Below, one piece after another: positions 1 through 11,990 of a stretch of 64,000 bases of DNA. A program made the translations under genes and the position numbers. The stretch comes from Bimastos eiseni (taxonomy: Eukaryota; Annelida; Clitellata; Crassiclitellata; Lumbricidae): assembly GCA_959347315.1 (NCBI GenBank), contig OY365817.1:27802911-27866910 (forward strand), in the 5' to 3' direction. The notes beneath the pieces are model-generated. The model did not search any database, was not told where the DNA came from, and saw only the letters and a list, made by a program, of their open reading frames with translations. Position 1 is the stretch's first letter. Every line of letters begins with the position of its first letter.

Positions 1-541
1 CGTCAGTCACTCGGACACCTAAAAATAAGTTATCACGCAATCCGAATTTTTCAGTGAACAGTTCCGTTTTACAATAGATCTGCCAAGCGGGGCCACCTTA
101 ATGGTGACCTTTTCGAATTCACATGTGGTTTCTCGAGACGTATAATCCAAACGGTCAGCATAGTGGAAACCTGGTTTTTGCAGCATTCCAAGAGGTCAGA
201 GGTTGACCAGTAAGGAGTTACCAGGTCAGTGTGGGCGTGTCCTGCGCGTGATTGACAAACGGCGTCGACCAATGAATCCTGGAATCCGTACGTGTGAAGA
301 TATAGAACGACGACAGCTGGTCCTGGACAATATCATGAGTGACCACAACTGACCACAATATGCACCGATAATGACCAGTCGTTGCATTAATCACTTTCTT
401 TATTTATTACCATTTTCGCCGTCAGATTTTTCATGATCAACTGAGCTCGTCGACTTTAGCTGCAGACAATCAGAACGGATTCCCACGCCAATCACTGAAT
501 TGTATTCAGAGAGAAACAGGATTTACGCAAATATCATTGTC
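1..541. other. Intergenic, nothing recognised
   Basis: No conserved protein motif, RNA gene or clear repeat seen; the short ORFs here look random. Confidence 0.5.
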
Positions 542-760
542 CAGCGCTCGTGAATAAACTGTTGCCCTGCGCTTGGCTTTCCGGTGGCTCCATATCTTAC
601 GATTACAGCTTGTAACCATCAGCCAGAAGATCTGATTTTAAAGAGCTAATCGTTATCGTAAGTTTCAAGTTTCTGTAGCTCTACTCTACAGGTGAGCGCC
701 TGTAGGACATCAGTTTATTAGCGAGTGCTGCGTCGAGTCAGAGGGGTTGTCAAGGGATAG
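542..760 (+). repeat. Dispersed repeat family B
   Basis: AGCGCTCGTGAATAAACTGT then TGCCCTGCGCTTGGCTTTCC. Related sequence (GAGTGCTGCGTCGAGTCAGA, GATAGTC) follows near 724-760. Confidence 0.55.
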
Positions 761-1030
761 TCAATGGAAGATCCGTGGTTAATGTGACCGCGCGGACATA
801 TGCTTAGACCACTGCAACGCCAATGTTTAGTAGGCCTTATGGTAGCTGAGCTTCATTTGGCTATACACTTGACCCTCAGAAAATGGGACGTCATTCGTTC
901 GTTGAATATATAGTTCAGGGTCGAAGCCAACATCCCTTTTAGCCGAGTTGAACACCCGCTTCAAGTGCATCGTGCGATATATACCATGTAGTTATTTCTC
1001 GCGAATTCCATCGCTGATTGCACTTTAGTA

Positions 1031-1110
1031 GTGCCAGTTCAAACCCTGGAGAAAAGAGGAGGGCGACGCTGAGGATCTATGCCATCGCAGTGTCGTTAAA
1101 CTGAAACAAC
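1031..1110 (+). repeat. Dispersed repeat family A
   Basis: Core GTGCCAGT-(C)-AA-CC-GGATAAAGGAGGAGGGCGACG, ending in CAGTGTCGTTAAACTG. At least seven copies occur in this window. Confidence 0.7.
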
Positions 1111-1294
1111 TATATATATATCTTACTGTTTGTACGGATATGAGCGGTCATACACTCGTTTTGTGTTTTGTGGTTTTGCTATCCAAAGCACTTAAAATGC
1201 TCCTTTTTTTCTTATAGGCTATATATAGCGTTGGTTTAGAACGTTTAAAAGGTGTCGAAGTGGCGCCCATGCAAGTTATCGCCCACCGCGCACA

Positions 1295-1395
1295 TTGATG
1301 ATGATGATGGTTGTGGGGGAAGGGTGATGGTGGTGATGGTGGTGGTGATGGTGGTGGTGGTGGTGGTGATGATGATGATGATGATGATGCCATTT
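1295..1395. repeat. GAT/GGT triplet microsatellite
   Basis: Imperfect TGATGATGG, GGTGGTGAT and GATGAT runs of about 100 bp. Apparent poly-His/Ser/Pro ORFs here come only from the repeat. Confidence 0.9.
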
Positions 1396-3486
1396 TATGG
1401 CTTAGAAAAAGCAATTTGATAAACGCAGAAAATGCTGATCAGAGTGATAGTGGAAAATAAAAGTTGTTAGAATTCAGAAACAAACTAGGAAATGTGTTTA
1501 TATAATGATCTGGATATAAATTGAGAGTTGTCATTGGGTGGGAGAACATGGTTGTGTGCTCTAGGGCTTAATTAGTGAATGGGGTAGGCAATGGAGCGGA
1601 GGGAAGAACATGCTTGTGATTATGCAAAATGGAGAAAAGTAGTTCGGCATCTGCAATGCTATCAAATTCAGATACTGTTGGGAAGGATTGTTAACATAGG
1701 CATTTTGCTCTTCATATGAGTTTATCCAAGCGCTCTTTATCATAGATTCAGAGATTCAGGCTATGGGGTTAAATCGCACCAGGATGGGGGGCGTATAACA
1801 ATTTAGCAGTGGAAATTATTGAAAATAGTAATAAAGTGCTTTAAATCTTAGTGAGGAAAAGTACACACAGCGTGCAGTGGTGAATGTACCTGTATACACG
1901 GAATTCTCGAAGCATCGTAAGACACACATTTTCATGTCTGTTCAATTATCAAGTTAAGTGGCGCTTATTTGAAGTTCTAAAAGGCGCTTCATAAATTGCC
2001 AAATACATGGTTACATGCGTTTACAAAGACAAAGTATAAAGTGCGTGGACTTTGGCAGAACCGACCGACGTAAGATGTCGCAAAATACGGGAACTTAGAA
2101 CGTGATGGTTCAGAAACTCTCCTTACAGACACCTTTTTAAATTGTGCTTAACATGATATATAATAAATTCATAAATTGTTAGGTCTTGCGTCAGACATAG
2201 AAGCTGTGCCAAGACAGCGTCGTTAAATTGAAACTACACCAGAACTGTACGGTTACTGGTAACACGAGAGTTTAATTTATCGGGGAGGTATTATTGTCAA
2301 TTAACATACTGTAGGTAACACTCGCACTGTGTCAGTGCCAGTTCCATGCAAGCTCGAATAAAGGAGGAGGAGGTCGCTAATGATCTTTTTTTTAATCAAG
2401 CAGTCTCGTCTAACTGAAACCGTTGCAACAAGTTGTCAATTATGATGAGTATTACAGCAAGATGTTTTCAAATTATATATCCTGTCAAGTTAAGCGGAGC
2501 TATTTTGAGATTCGGAAAGGCGCTTCATAAATAGCCAGATACATAGTTGCATGCGTAAACAAAAGTAAAGCGAAGTCGATTTTCGCGGAGCAGGCCGACG
2601 TTAGATGTCGCTAAATGCCGGAAACAGTTACACGAGGAAGCGTAATCTCACCTCTAAATCGTACTCATAATATAATTTCAAAAGTTTGCCTTCCCTTCCG
2701 GCATCTATTCTTTTAGCCGAGGCGCTAAATAAATTCCTAATTACAGAAAACAGTCATATCCACATATGTTAACCACATCTATGTGACGACGCATTCTATC
2801 ATGACACCGACACGCATGACTGTTTCGAAGGAAGGACATCACGCATTAAGTATAGCATGCCATATTTCACCACCACGCAAATGCTCCATTGTCGCAATTG
2901 ACACGTCAGCCTTGGAGGCTCCATGGAGATATATACTTACGGGTGTAGTACTGGAGTGCCCTATGGACTAGAGGGTTGTTACGTGCTATGGGTATGGGGT
3001 AATCGAAATATGCGTTCGTCGACCGTAATAAATTAAATATGCCTGACGCACAGCCCCGCCCAAACGATTATCGCCGTAGCCATGGTTGCCATTGGGATGG
3101 ACTCCTCAACAGCTAGGCAGCCTTCTTTCCCACCCTCATCAACGCATCCACCTCTCCCCTCTGGAGGCATTGACCCTCTTATAGTCTTATATATTCGTCA
3201 ATCGCTCTTGGATCTGCACAGTTGTCATAATTATAAGCGCGTCTTACCCGCTCTACACGAATATGCCACTTAAGCCTAATGCGAAATGCCCATTTATATA
3301 GAACAATAAAGTAATTTTTAAAAGGTGTCTATAGCAAAATTTATTGCGCGCTTTGAAATTTGCAGTCAATAGGCCCTACTCAATCCCGCATATTAGACGT
3401 AATCGAACACATCAGCCTGATCGTAATATAATGAATGTATCCCTGCATGAATGATTGTAATAATGCCATTTACAAATAAACAGGTC
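1396..3486. other. Intergenic, repeat fragments only
   Basis: AT-rich DNA apart from the family A copies. Paired stretches near 1955-2060 and 2470-2600 share TCAAGTTAAG-GGCG/AGC, AAAGGCGCTTCATAAAT and GACGTTAGATGTCGC, suggesting a diverged ~500-bp direct duplication. No gene. Confidence 0.45.
2334..2425 (+). repeat. Dispersed repeat family A
   Basis: GTGCCAGTTCCATGCAAGCT then AATAAAGGAGGAGG. A tail-only copy (CAGCGTCGTTAAATTGAAAC) precedes it at about 2214. Confidence 0.6.
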
Positions 3487-3548
3487 TTTAATTAGGCTTT
3501 TCTTCAGTTCCACCGCAGAGCATGGAACTGAAGAAAAAACTAATTAAA
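3487..3548. repeat. Hairpin of 26-bp arms with 10-nt loop
   Basis: Arms 3487-3512 and 3523-3548 match at 24 of 26 positions (core CTTCAGTTCCA / TGGAACTGAAG). The shape could be a collapsed MITE or a small-RNA precursor; nothing in sequence decides. Confidence 0.75.
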
Positions 3549-3569
3549 ATCTTGATAATTATGGCCAGT

Positions 3570-3640
3570 GGCAACGTAAGATTTTCGCCCTGGCCGAGAT
3601 TTGAACCACAGACTTCCTTATATGACAGTCAATAATGCGA
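3570..3640 (-). repeat. tRNA-derived SINE head
   Basis: The reverse complement carries a box-B-like GGTTCAAATCTC with an upstream tRNA-like segment. A sister copy is 430 bp away. Confidence 0.5.
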
Positions 3641-3669
3641 TAAAACTCATACAAGTGAGTCACAAGATG

Positions 3670-3910
3670 TCGGTAAGCACTACAGCGAACAAACTCATAT
3701 AATCATTAGGAGTTATGACACCTTTAAACAGGGAGAACTGGTGTATATATGTAAAAGCAAAGTGACCAACTTCTGTTGGTAATGACTTACACAGATACAA
3801 ACCGAAAGTGTAATATGACGATTAAGCACTACAGCGAGCAAAGCTAAATGGGAAACCTTTAAAATGAGAGGAATTGATGCCATAAAAGCAAAGTGATCAT
3901 GTGCCAGTAC
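3670..3910. repeat. Diverged tandem duplication
   Basis: 3675-3770 and 3821-3910 share TAAGCACTACAGCGA(A/G)CAAA ... CCTTTAAA ... TAAAAGCAAAGTGA, about 75% alike. Confidence 0.65.
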
Positions 3911-4002
3911 CAACTGGCAGTGTATGATATATTTATGACGATAATAATTGTTATGTTATGTAAATTATCTATGGATTTTTTTATATACATTGCTAGGATT
4001 TG

Positions 4003-4075
4003 CCGCCGTGGCTGAGATGTGAACCACATGCTCTCTTGTATGACAGTCTAACACGTTTACCACTGAACGAAAGAG
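4003..4075 (-). repeat. tRNA-derived SINE head, sister copy
   Basis: The reverse complement contains TTCAGTGGTAAACGTGTTAG (A-box region) and GGTTCACATCTC (B box). It shares the GCC(G)TGGC(T/C)GAGAT flank with the 3.6-kb copy. Confidence 0.55.
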
Positions 4076-4199
4076 CGCACAATAATTACGTGGTTAAATG
4101 GTTATAAATGATGGATACGAAGTTGCATGCACGTGCGTAGGTTTCTTTCTTCTATATATGATATTAATTAGGTATAATGTAGAAATTGTCACCAGTTCT

Positions 4200-4780
4200 T
4201 TGATCAATGTCTATCAGCTTGTGGGCTTTGTATAGTCACGTTTTCTGTCTGTCTCTGTCTGTTTAGCTATCTGTATGTCTTTCTCTGTCTGTCTGCCTAT
4301 GTCTGTCTCTGCTTATCTGTCTGACTCTTTCTCTCTGTGTGTCTTCCTCAGTCTCTGTCTCTCTCTGCACCAGTAACAGTTGTGCGACCGAGCGCCCGTC
4401 TAACGAAAGGTCGCGACCCCCGTCTGACCCCTTGACCCCGGATCACATCGGACGTCGGTTGGTCATTGTCCACTCAAAAATTGTCCATTATGTCCAACTG
4501 TGTGGTCACCGCGACCGATCACACGGGCGCAACACAAAGCAGAACAACGGAGAGATGCAGTGTAGAAGCGGGGTGGGTATATCTGATCGTCCTCTCGAAC
4601 GGACGTCCGCCCCCAGGGCTCATGGGGGTATCTGGGGCTCATTCCCTCGATAATCTCATTTCAAACAACGCCTGCATTGAATTTGAAGATCAAGGAAAAG
4701 ACTATTTTCTAGCGCGAAGAGTTGCAATTAGTAAGTCAGTAGGTATGTAGGTGAGAAAGGGAATACATGAATCTACATGC
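4200..4780. other. CTGT/CTCT microsatellite followed by a GC-richer block
   Basis: 4236-4375 is CTGTCTCTGTCTGT-type simple repeat. 4380-4660 is GC-richer than its surroundings with two overlapping ~95-codon frames, neither of which resembles a known protein. Confidence 0.4.
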
Positions 4781-4805
4781 TAATCGTAGGTGCATAGGAT
4801 CTCAG

Positions 4806-4875
4806 CAGCGCTCGTGAATAAGCTGGGGCCACGCGATTGGCGTCAGAGTGGCGCTTTAGAAGTTAGGAGTTCACG
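4806..4875 (+). repeat. Dispersed repeat family B
   Basis: AGCGCTCGTGAATAAGCTGG ... AGTGGCGCTTTAGAAGTTAG. Confidence 0.6.
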
Positions 4876-5107
4876 AACACGAGTGTGTGTGCATCTGGGT
4901 GCCAATCACTGAGTCCATGACGTCACTTGGACTAACATTAACGGCTGCAAGGGACTAGACAAGTGACCGAGGATAAGAGAGTACTTTTGTTCTTACCCGT
5001 CGCCGACAAATGACTAACCCTAACAATGACCTAGCAATGGCAGGACTTAGTGTTTTCTATGCACCCATTTGGCCATACCGTATACACTAAACATCATCTT
5101 CAGTTCT

Positions 5108-5210
5108 TGATGTCATTTCCTCCTCATTGTCTTTCTCCTTCTCCTCCTCCTCCTCTTCCTCCTTCCTCTTCTCCTTCTGTTCTTCTTCTTCCTCCTCTTC
5201 CAATTATAGA
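5108..5210. repeat. Polypyrimidine tract
   Basis: About 100 bp of CTTCTCCTC-type sequence on the plus strand. A polypurine stretch (5330-5400) follows 120 bp later, so the two could pair imperfectly. Confidence 0.85.
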
Positions 5211-5399
5211 TCTTGCATGGAGCACACTAAGGATATCTTCATCCCCATATAATCCACGGATCCGACTGAGAATAAAAAACGGATTGGGAGGGGAAATGTG
5301 AAGACAGAAGAATGGAAGAAAGCAACACTGAGAAGGAAGAAGACAGACAGACATACAGACAGACAGAGGATGAACGGAATAAGAGATAAAGGAAGAGAG

Positions 5400-6990
5400 A
5401 CGGTGTCAAATTGATCTCAAGTGTTCCATTGAACCCAATTGGGTCGAACGAGTGGAAGCATTTTCCCGGAGGAGAGAAAATCTGGGAACGTAATCGGAAG
5501 AAATCCTGAAGAAGCACCCACGGAATATAAAAGACAGAAATGGAAATTGGATTTTGACTTCCCATCCTAGCCGCTTCGGCATCAGACCAGCTGCAAGGGT
5601 GAAGCCCTCTTGAGGGTCGACCAGATGCTGGAATTCAATTGACTCTGTTGAACCAAGGAGGTCAAGGCACGTGACACTTTGAAACCGGAAATGGAACACC
5701 GGAAATATAACAGTTAGAAATGATTTCTGCATTGTTAAAGAGATGTAGCCAAATAATTAGAAACACTAAATCTTAATACACCAAAATTCGACAATGAATG
5801 TTAGTGCGTCTATACGCGTGCACGGTCACTCTTTTGGACACCTTTAAATCGTTTATCTAAAATTCTATATAAATGCAGTGGTTGCATTCGCAGTATCAAT
5901 TTAAAATATTGGAAACCTTCATAATAAGTTCAATTCACGTTATATTAATTTTGTCATCGACGTGAATTATGATTGCGATGCCGCAAGATCTGTGACGGCA
6001 CTAAATGTTCGGTTATACCGTAATAGAACTTGGTACGATGATGTAAAATCAATAGTCACACATCTCAGTAACTCAAAACGCCTACTACATCATCAATTTC
6101 ACAATTGTTCTATTTTATTGGTTTTGTTACTATTACGATCATTATGTCATTATGACGATGATTCTGATGATTATTATAAGAACTACTCTCCAGCACATCC
6201 CTTTTTTTAAACATGGGCTATTTCTGAGATATGCAGACCTAATTTAAAGTTATGTGACCTTTTTAATTAGTAATTAAATAAGAACAACAACAATTATACC
6301 TCAAACGTAAATCATTTTTCGAAGCGAATGAATATTCATATTTTGAAAATCCCTCCCACCCTCCTTCTCTCTCCCTTCATCCATCCTCCTCTCCCTCCCA
6401 CTAATCATGCAACGCATATTCAATTAATTAACTAATACGTCGTCAGCTGATTAGCTAACCAAACTATATTGTCAACAAATTAGCTAACTGACATATATTG
6501 CCATTTTTTAAATTAATTAATTAACTAACACACAGCAAAGCTCCATCGACACCTTCATAATATTCATCTTCACCACTACAATATTCTTCTTAGTTCGACT
6601 GGAGTCGGCCAGAATGTTGTTGCGCTGTAGTCCATAATCACATTCGTCTGAAAAGCGGCATTTCATAGGTCGGACGTGTAAATAAAAGTCATCATGACAT
6701 CTAGCTTTATACGATAGGAACTGTTTAAACTCAATGCATTAGACCCAATGAGCTTATTCATAGGCTGCATAAGCTAAAACGCATTGAGTTGAGTAATCTT
6801 CTAATCGCACTGCAGGTCTGGCTAAGTCATAGTTTATCTTATAGGGGGTTTGGTCGCTGGTGCTGTCAATTCCATTTGCTGGCCGTAGATTCCTTTACTC
6901 TCTCTGCCGCCTGCGTTGTTGTCCCTAGGGATCAAACTCACACAGTGCTCCATATAAGCTTTGTTTTCTTTATAATAAAATGCCAAGCAA
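5400..6990. other. Intergenic, nothing recognised
   Basis: Overlapping ~108-codon minus-strand frames at 5239-5732 show no domain. The rest is AT-rich with TTAATTAA stretches near 6420-6530. Confidence 0.45.
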
Positions 6991-6996
6991 ATATAT

Positions 6997-6999
<3 letters not shown>

Positions 7000-7034
<35 letters not shown>
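7000..7034. repeat. (TA)n microsatellite
   Basis: Uninterrupted TA dinucleotides. A second triplet run, (ATT)n, follows at 7144-7178. Confidence 0.95.
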
Positions 7035-7038
<4 letters not shown>

Positions 7039-7143
7039 ATGTACAGGGGATAAATGCATCATGTTAAATTGACATGGACATAATGCACATGTCCCCCATA
7101 CAGTCGAATTATTTATGATTACGTTAATCCACATACTTCCCAA

Positions 7144-7178
<35 letters not shown>

Positions 7179-8044
7179 GTCACATATAGCATTATTTATC
7201 ATTGGCATTGCCAACGGATCTGTCATCAAGCCATCATCTGGGTCGCCGCTTGTCAGATGATTGTAATCTTGACATAGTGCCCTGAAAACCCACCGCATTA
7301 AAGCGTTGGATCAATGCCGACAAGTTCTGGAAGAGGAAGCTTGTCTCACTGGCGTCACCAGTAGTTGTCGAAAGTCGGCGTCCAGTATCAGACTGGCGAG
7401 GCCTCCACTATTGTGGGGACCGAAGGTTTCTATAGCGATCGGAACAGAAGTGTATTTCTTTATCCGTTGTAGAATTATATTATCTACAATTATGGGCTTC
7501 TTATATTAATTGTACTTGTGCAAATTGTGGTGTCTAAACAGTTGCGCGTCACGTGATCAGACTGTCGTGTCTACTGAAATCACTGACCGGATGTAGCAAC
7601 GTAGGTGGACATTCGGTCAGTGACCACTGTCCACATCCGCTTCGTGTTTGTTAAAGGATGCGACCAGTGGGAGTTTAAATAGAGAAGGGTGGTGACAGAG
7701 GGGGCGGCGACTTGAAAGGGCGCCGACAAGGGGAATTGTGTGATCTGATATATTATGTCGATGACTTTGATAATGCCGCTCTTCCGTGGGTTTATATACG
7801 GTCGACCACACAGCAAGGAGACGCTTAAACCCATCTTGGTGACGGGTTGTACCTGACCTATATGTACCTGAAGCACAAACGTGTACATGACCAGCAGTCC
7901 GTGGCCAATTATTGATTGATGATAATATACAATGCGAAACCCATCCTGTGCAATGAAGCGAATCGTTGTGTTTTGCAGTTGCAGGAAATCATCCCTGACG
8001 ATTGAGATTTGTCGCAAGACCACATAATATATTGTTATCATAAT

Positions 8045-8345
8045 TATTAGTATTTGTAACAGTGATAGCAGTGGTATATTACATTACTTAGCAGCAGTAA
8101 CTTGAGCATTAGTATCGGAATTAGTATTTGTGTTGGTGCTTGCATCATTGTCAATATTAGTATTAGTACTCGTAGTCGTATTTTTAGCATTACTATTAGT
8201 AATAGTATTAGAATCGTTATTAGTATTGGTATTTGTATTCGTATTTTTTACGATTGACTTTCCGGTACTAATATTAGCGTTAGCAGCATCAGCATCAGAA
8301 TTTGTATTATCATTAGTATTTGCATTTGATATAGTAATTATTACC
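8045..8345. repeat. Degenerate ATTAGT/GTATT triplet repeat
   Basis: About 300 bp of imperfect three-base periodicity (ATTAGTATT, GTATTCGTA, GCAGCATCAGC) leaves open frames on both strands with low-complexity Asn/Thr or Val/Leu products. Not a gene. Confidence 0.8.
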
Positions 8346-8439
8346 AATCTAGGTCATTCTTTTCTATGGAATCATTTCACCGACTATTCCGACCGTTCCT
8401 GGACTGTTGTCTCTTAAATCATTTCACAGCTGCTTCTAC

Positions 8440-9295
8440 TCTGCAGGATGTGCAACTTATAGGCTAACGTGTACTTGAATTTCAAATTATCAATTGCTGG
8501 TGAAAATGTAATTGAATTACACATAACCAATTACTTTTGAGTTTTGCAGGAAATTACTAATTACAAATTTCATAATTTCAATTACACCAAACTACAAATT
8601 ACTGACAAGATCAGGGTCAACAAATGCAGGCAAGATTCTGCAATTACACATTATGCTTTCTACTTTCCTTTCATTTTGCATGATATTGTTTCAACCAATG
8701 AATTTTTATAATTTTCTTCATTATATCGACCAACAGAGTTGAACAGATATTCCTGAAAATATGTAAGAACCGAGTTTGTGCTTATATACTTAATAATTTG
8801 AGAGACACAACTAAATAAACTGACTTCAAATGTTTAAATATATTGAACATATTTTTATCTTTTGCAGGGCGATGCAATGACAATTTCCACAAGTGTATCC
8901 GAGAGACGACGTCTGCTAGGCCTTACAATCATACCTGCAAAAGTGAAGAGACTATCTAGCAGTTCAGAAGCAGGACAGCGCAAAACTATGTTGAAAAATA
9001 AATAAGATTAATACTAGAAATATCAAAGTAAGACGATTTTTGAAATAAGGAATGACAAAAAGAAATATGTTTTTTCATAATTTAATTTGAAATTACAAAT
9101 TGCAGTCAAAAATGTAATTGAATTACAAATTACATTGATTTTGAGCAACAAATTACAAATTGTTCATAATTAATTTACACTAATATTTCCGTGTTTGCAT
9201 TTTATGTTTTGTCGGTGATTTATTGATTGAATAAACAATTACAATTGTAATTCAAATTACGTAATTTCAATTACTCAATTAAAATACTGCCAATC
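8440..9295. repeat. AT-rich AATTACAAATT-type element
   Basis: GTAATTGAATTACA and AATTACAAATTAC recur on both strands throughout, giving local palindromes. It resembles non-autonomous DNA transposons with TAATTAC ends in other animals, but I could not define terminal repeats or a target duplication. Confidence 0.45.
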
Positions 9296-10890
9296 CCCGC
9301 AAAGCTCTACTTCTTCGTATATAGGATATAATTATTGGTCTTTATTCTAATTGGTTTTCAATTTCCTTCACAAGATTTGTTGTAATTCCCACATTCACAT
9401 TGTATAGACTCCTATACAGTATTGCTCATTTCTTCTTCCTTTCCTGTGGCCTATTCTCCTTCTGACCTGTGACTGTGTTGGATTTCGTGCCTCGTTAGCC
9501 TGTCTATTCACCTTGCTCAACATCCCTTTCCCCCAGATTACATTTTTTCACTCGACATAGAGTTCATATAGTCAGTTCTTTCCATCTTTGCTTACACACC
9601 CGTAAATCGGTTCATTGAGACGATATAATTTTTATTAGAATATCACACAGTTGAACTTCATCTGTGCTGTACTTCTATACAGACATAGAATGTCCATGAC
9701 TATGACCATCAAAAAATGTACTTAACACTGAGCTTTCAAGCTTCTGCTTGAAATGATGCACACAATAGTTTAATATATTACTGCGGAATGAGGACGACGC
9801 TCAAATATGTTTGCCAAATGAGCAATGCAAATTTAAATGATAGATACATGTTGGCAATATATAGTTTCAATGTGAATATATATATATATAGCGCTGTCAT
9901 GTTTGCCAATAGCTGCAAATGTCGGATATGATGTCAGCGGACCATGTTTTCATGAGATGTCATCATTAGCTGATGTTTACACAAACGGAAAAACTTCGCT
10001 GCTCTGCAAATCCGTAACGATTAAGATTTTAGAAGAACCAATAACTCAAAACTGTGCTAATAATAACCTTGTATATACAGCAATTGCATTGTATGCGATG
10101 TGCGGTTTCCTACTCTTCACCTGTATTTTCCCATATATAACTTTCCAGCACACGACATCTAATTTTTTTAAAATGCTTCGACACCCGTAAAGCACTCCAT
10201 CGTGCCACTATATAAACACCATATTGGTTTAATATACTTTGAAAAAAGATTGTGCGATAGAATGGGAAAAACCTTCATGGAAAAAACTGAACAAAGAAAA
10301 GAACAGATACGGTCAAAAAAGAGCCTTCATGAACCAAAAAAGAAGCTATATGGCCACATGAATAAATGTTACATATGTGTGTGTGTACATTGTATGTGTA
10401 TATATTTATACAATATGTATGTTTATATATGTAGGAATAAAATGTAATAATCGTTTATATGTTATGAAATATCTACAACAACCATATGTCGAATATTGCT
10501 GTCTCAGCAACCAGTCATGCAGAAATGGAATCAATAACAACACAAAAGGAAGAAAGAAAACAGAAAGACTTAAGAAAGAAAGACAATAAAGATAAAGGAT
10601 TAAAACTATATACGAAATTGAACTGAAATGTAACAAATTTTGAAGACGTCAACAGCCTGTATTGCTATAAGATGTCGTTAAACTGTTGATTGTTAATAAT
10701 TTGCGTCAATCAACTGAATCGACTGCTCTGACAGACGTCAAATCAAATAAAATAAAAGCGATGTTTTTAAAGATCTCGACAATGGCCGTGAACTATCAAA
10801 TGCAGTCCTCCATCTTCCCGTCTGTCCTTGTCTGCCTTTGCTTCAATCTCTGTGTATTATCTGTCTATATCTGTCTATATCTGTCTGTAT
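9296..10890. other. Intergenic, nothing recognised
   Basis: AT-rich; a short TA run near 9879-9890 and a CTGTCTATATCTGTC run near 10858-10915. No gene supported. Confidence 0.5.
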
Positions 10891-10899
10891 GTCTGTTTG

Positions 10900-11110
10900 T
10901 CATTCTGCCTGTCTGTCGGTCAGCAAAAATCTAACTCTGCTCTCTCGGTTGTGGACCCTTCAATCTGGAATGATCTCCCATTTGAGCTTCGTTCATTGCT
11001 TGTGTTCCAACCGTTAAGTTTTTACAGGTCACTCTTTTTCTATAGTCGTGGTTGGGCTGGGAGCGCTCATGAGTGGGTTATTGAAGGGGCGCTATATGAA
11101 TGCTCAGAAT
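10900..11110 (+). pseudogene. LINE reverse-transcriptase C-terminal fragment plus 3' tail
   Basis: Translation gives SVVDPSIWNDLPFELRSL, the standard reverse-transcriptase tail motif (xxPxLWNxLPxxLR). After it comes the recurring tail GGGAGCGCTCATGAGTGGG ... GGGGCGCTATATGAATG, found at several other places in the window. Upstream sequence is only CTGT-type simple repeat, so this is a truncated insertion. Confidence 0.6.
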
Positions 11111-11154
11111 GACTAAATGGCCAGGCTCCAAGTACTTTTGTGTCTTCCACCTTA

Positions 11155-11700
11155 AACCGGTCTTTTCACTCATTAACTAGCTCACTCACTCAATCAATCA
11201 GTCAATCAATCCATCATTTAATCAATCACTCATTCACCTATTCCAACTAACCCACCCACCATATAAGAAGAGGAGGAGGAGGAGGAGGAAGAGGAGTAGA
11301 ATAAGGAGGAAGATGAAAACTATTAGAAGGAAAGTGGCAGCCACCAGAATTGCCCAATTTAACGAGAAAGCGAACATCAAATAATGCAAAGGTTCATTAT
11401 TTCTCTGCCCCGTCTGTTCGCTTGGAAACCGAACGCAACTAATCATCCCTTCCTCTCCTCTCCTTCCTCCTCATTCCACCAAATCTCCTCACAGTCTCCG
11501 CCGTCTCGCATTTCCTAGCGAACATACCATAGCGCACAGGTGGTCTCATATTTCACCAACCCCATTCATTCATCCCGCAGCTACCGTCTCCTCTTTTTCA
11601 ACCCCGCGTAGGAAAGCCCCTGGAGCGCCGCGAGGGCATAAAATCCCCTTCAGATTCCTGACCGAGCGGGCGGTCAGACCGCAGCAATTAACCTGATAGA
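11155..11700. other. CAAT/AATC simple repeat, then GC-rich block with TATA-like motif
   Basis: 11165-11250 is imperfect (CAAT)n; 11265-11320 is purine-rich. 11600-11690 contains GAGCGCCGCGAGGGCATAAA, a TATA-like element in GC-rich context that could be a promoter, but no downstream gene is visible. Confidence 0.35.
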
Positions 11701-11909
11701 ATTCCTGCAGTGATTGCGGTATCTCCAGTTATTTCAGCCCCATAGAGGGCGCGATAACAAGCCTCGCACGAAGTGGCTACGGTTGGGTTCTGACGCGCAG
11801 CGTGGAGGCACCATTTGGGGAACATTCTGACAGCGATTATAACTCCCTGAATTTTTGACTCGAGAAATGATGGGGTTAGAAGGGGAGTTGGCGCGCGGTG
11901 GGTGTTCTG

Positions 11910-11990
11910 TAGTGCTATGTTTTTCAACCGGTGGTCCGCGGACCGGTGACAGTCCGCAGAAATTTTCTGCGGGTCCGCGAGAAGTTTATA
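11910..11990. mobile_element. hAT-type terminal signature with CGG-CCG palindromes
   Basis: TTTTTCAACCGGTGGTCCGC continues through the perfect palindrome GGTCCGCGGACC (11933-11944) into repeated GTCCGC motifs. This resembles one end of hAT elements in other animals (from memory). I see no matching opposite end. Confidence 0.4.

Noticed and set aside
7580..8041. 153-codon minus-strand frame
   Set aside because: No recognisable motif; codon content looks random and it borders a degenerate triplet repeat.
8084..8417. Overlapping 87- and 95-codon frames on opposite strands
   Set aside because: Low-complexity products of a degenerate three-base repeat.
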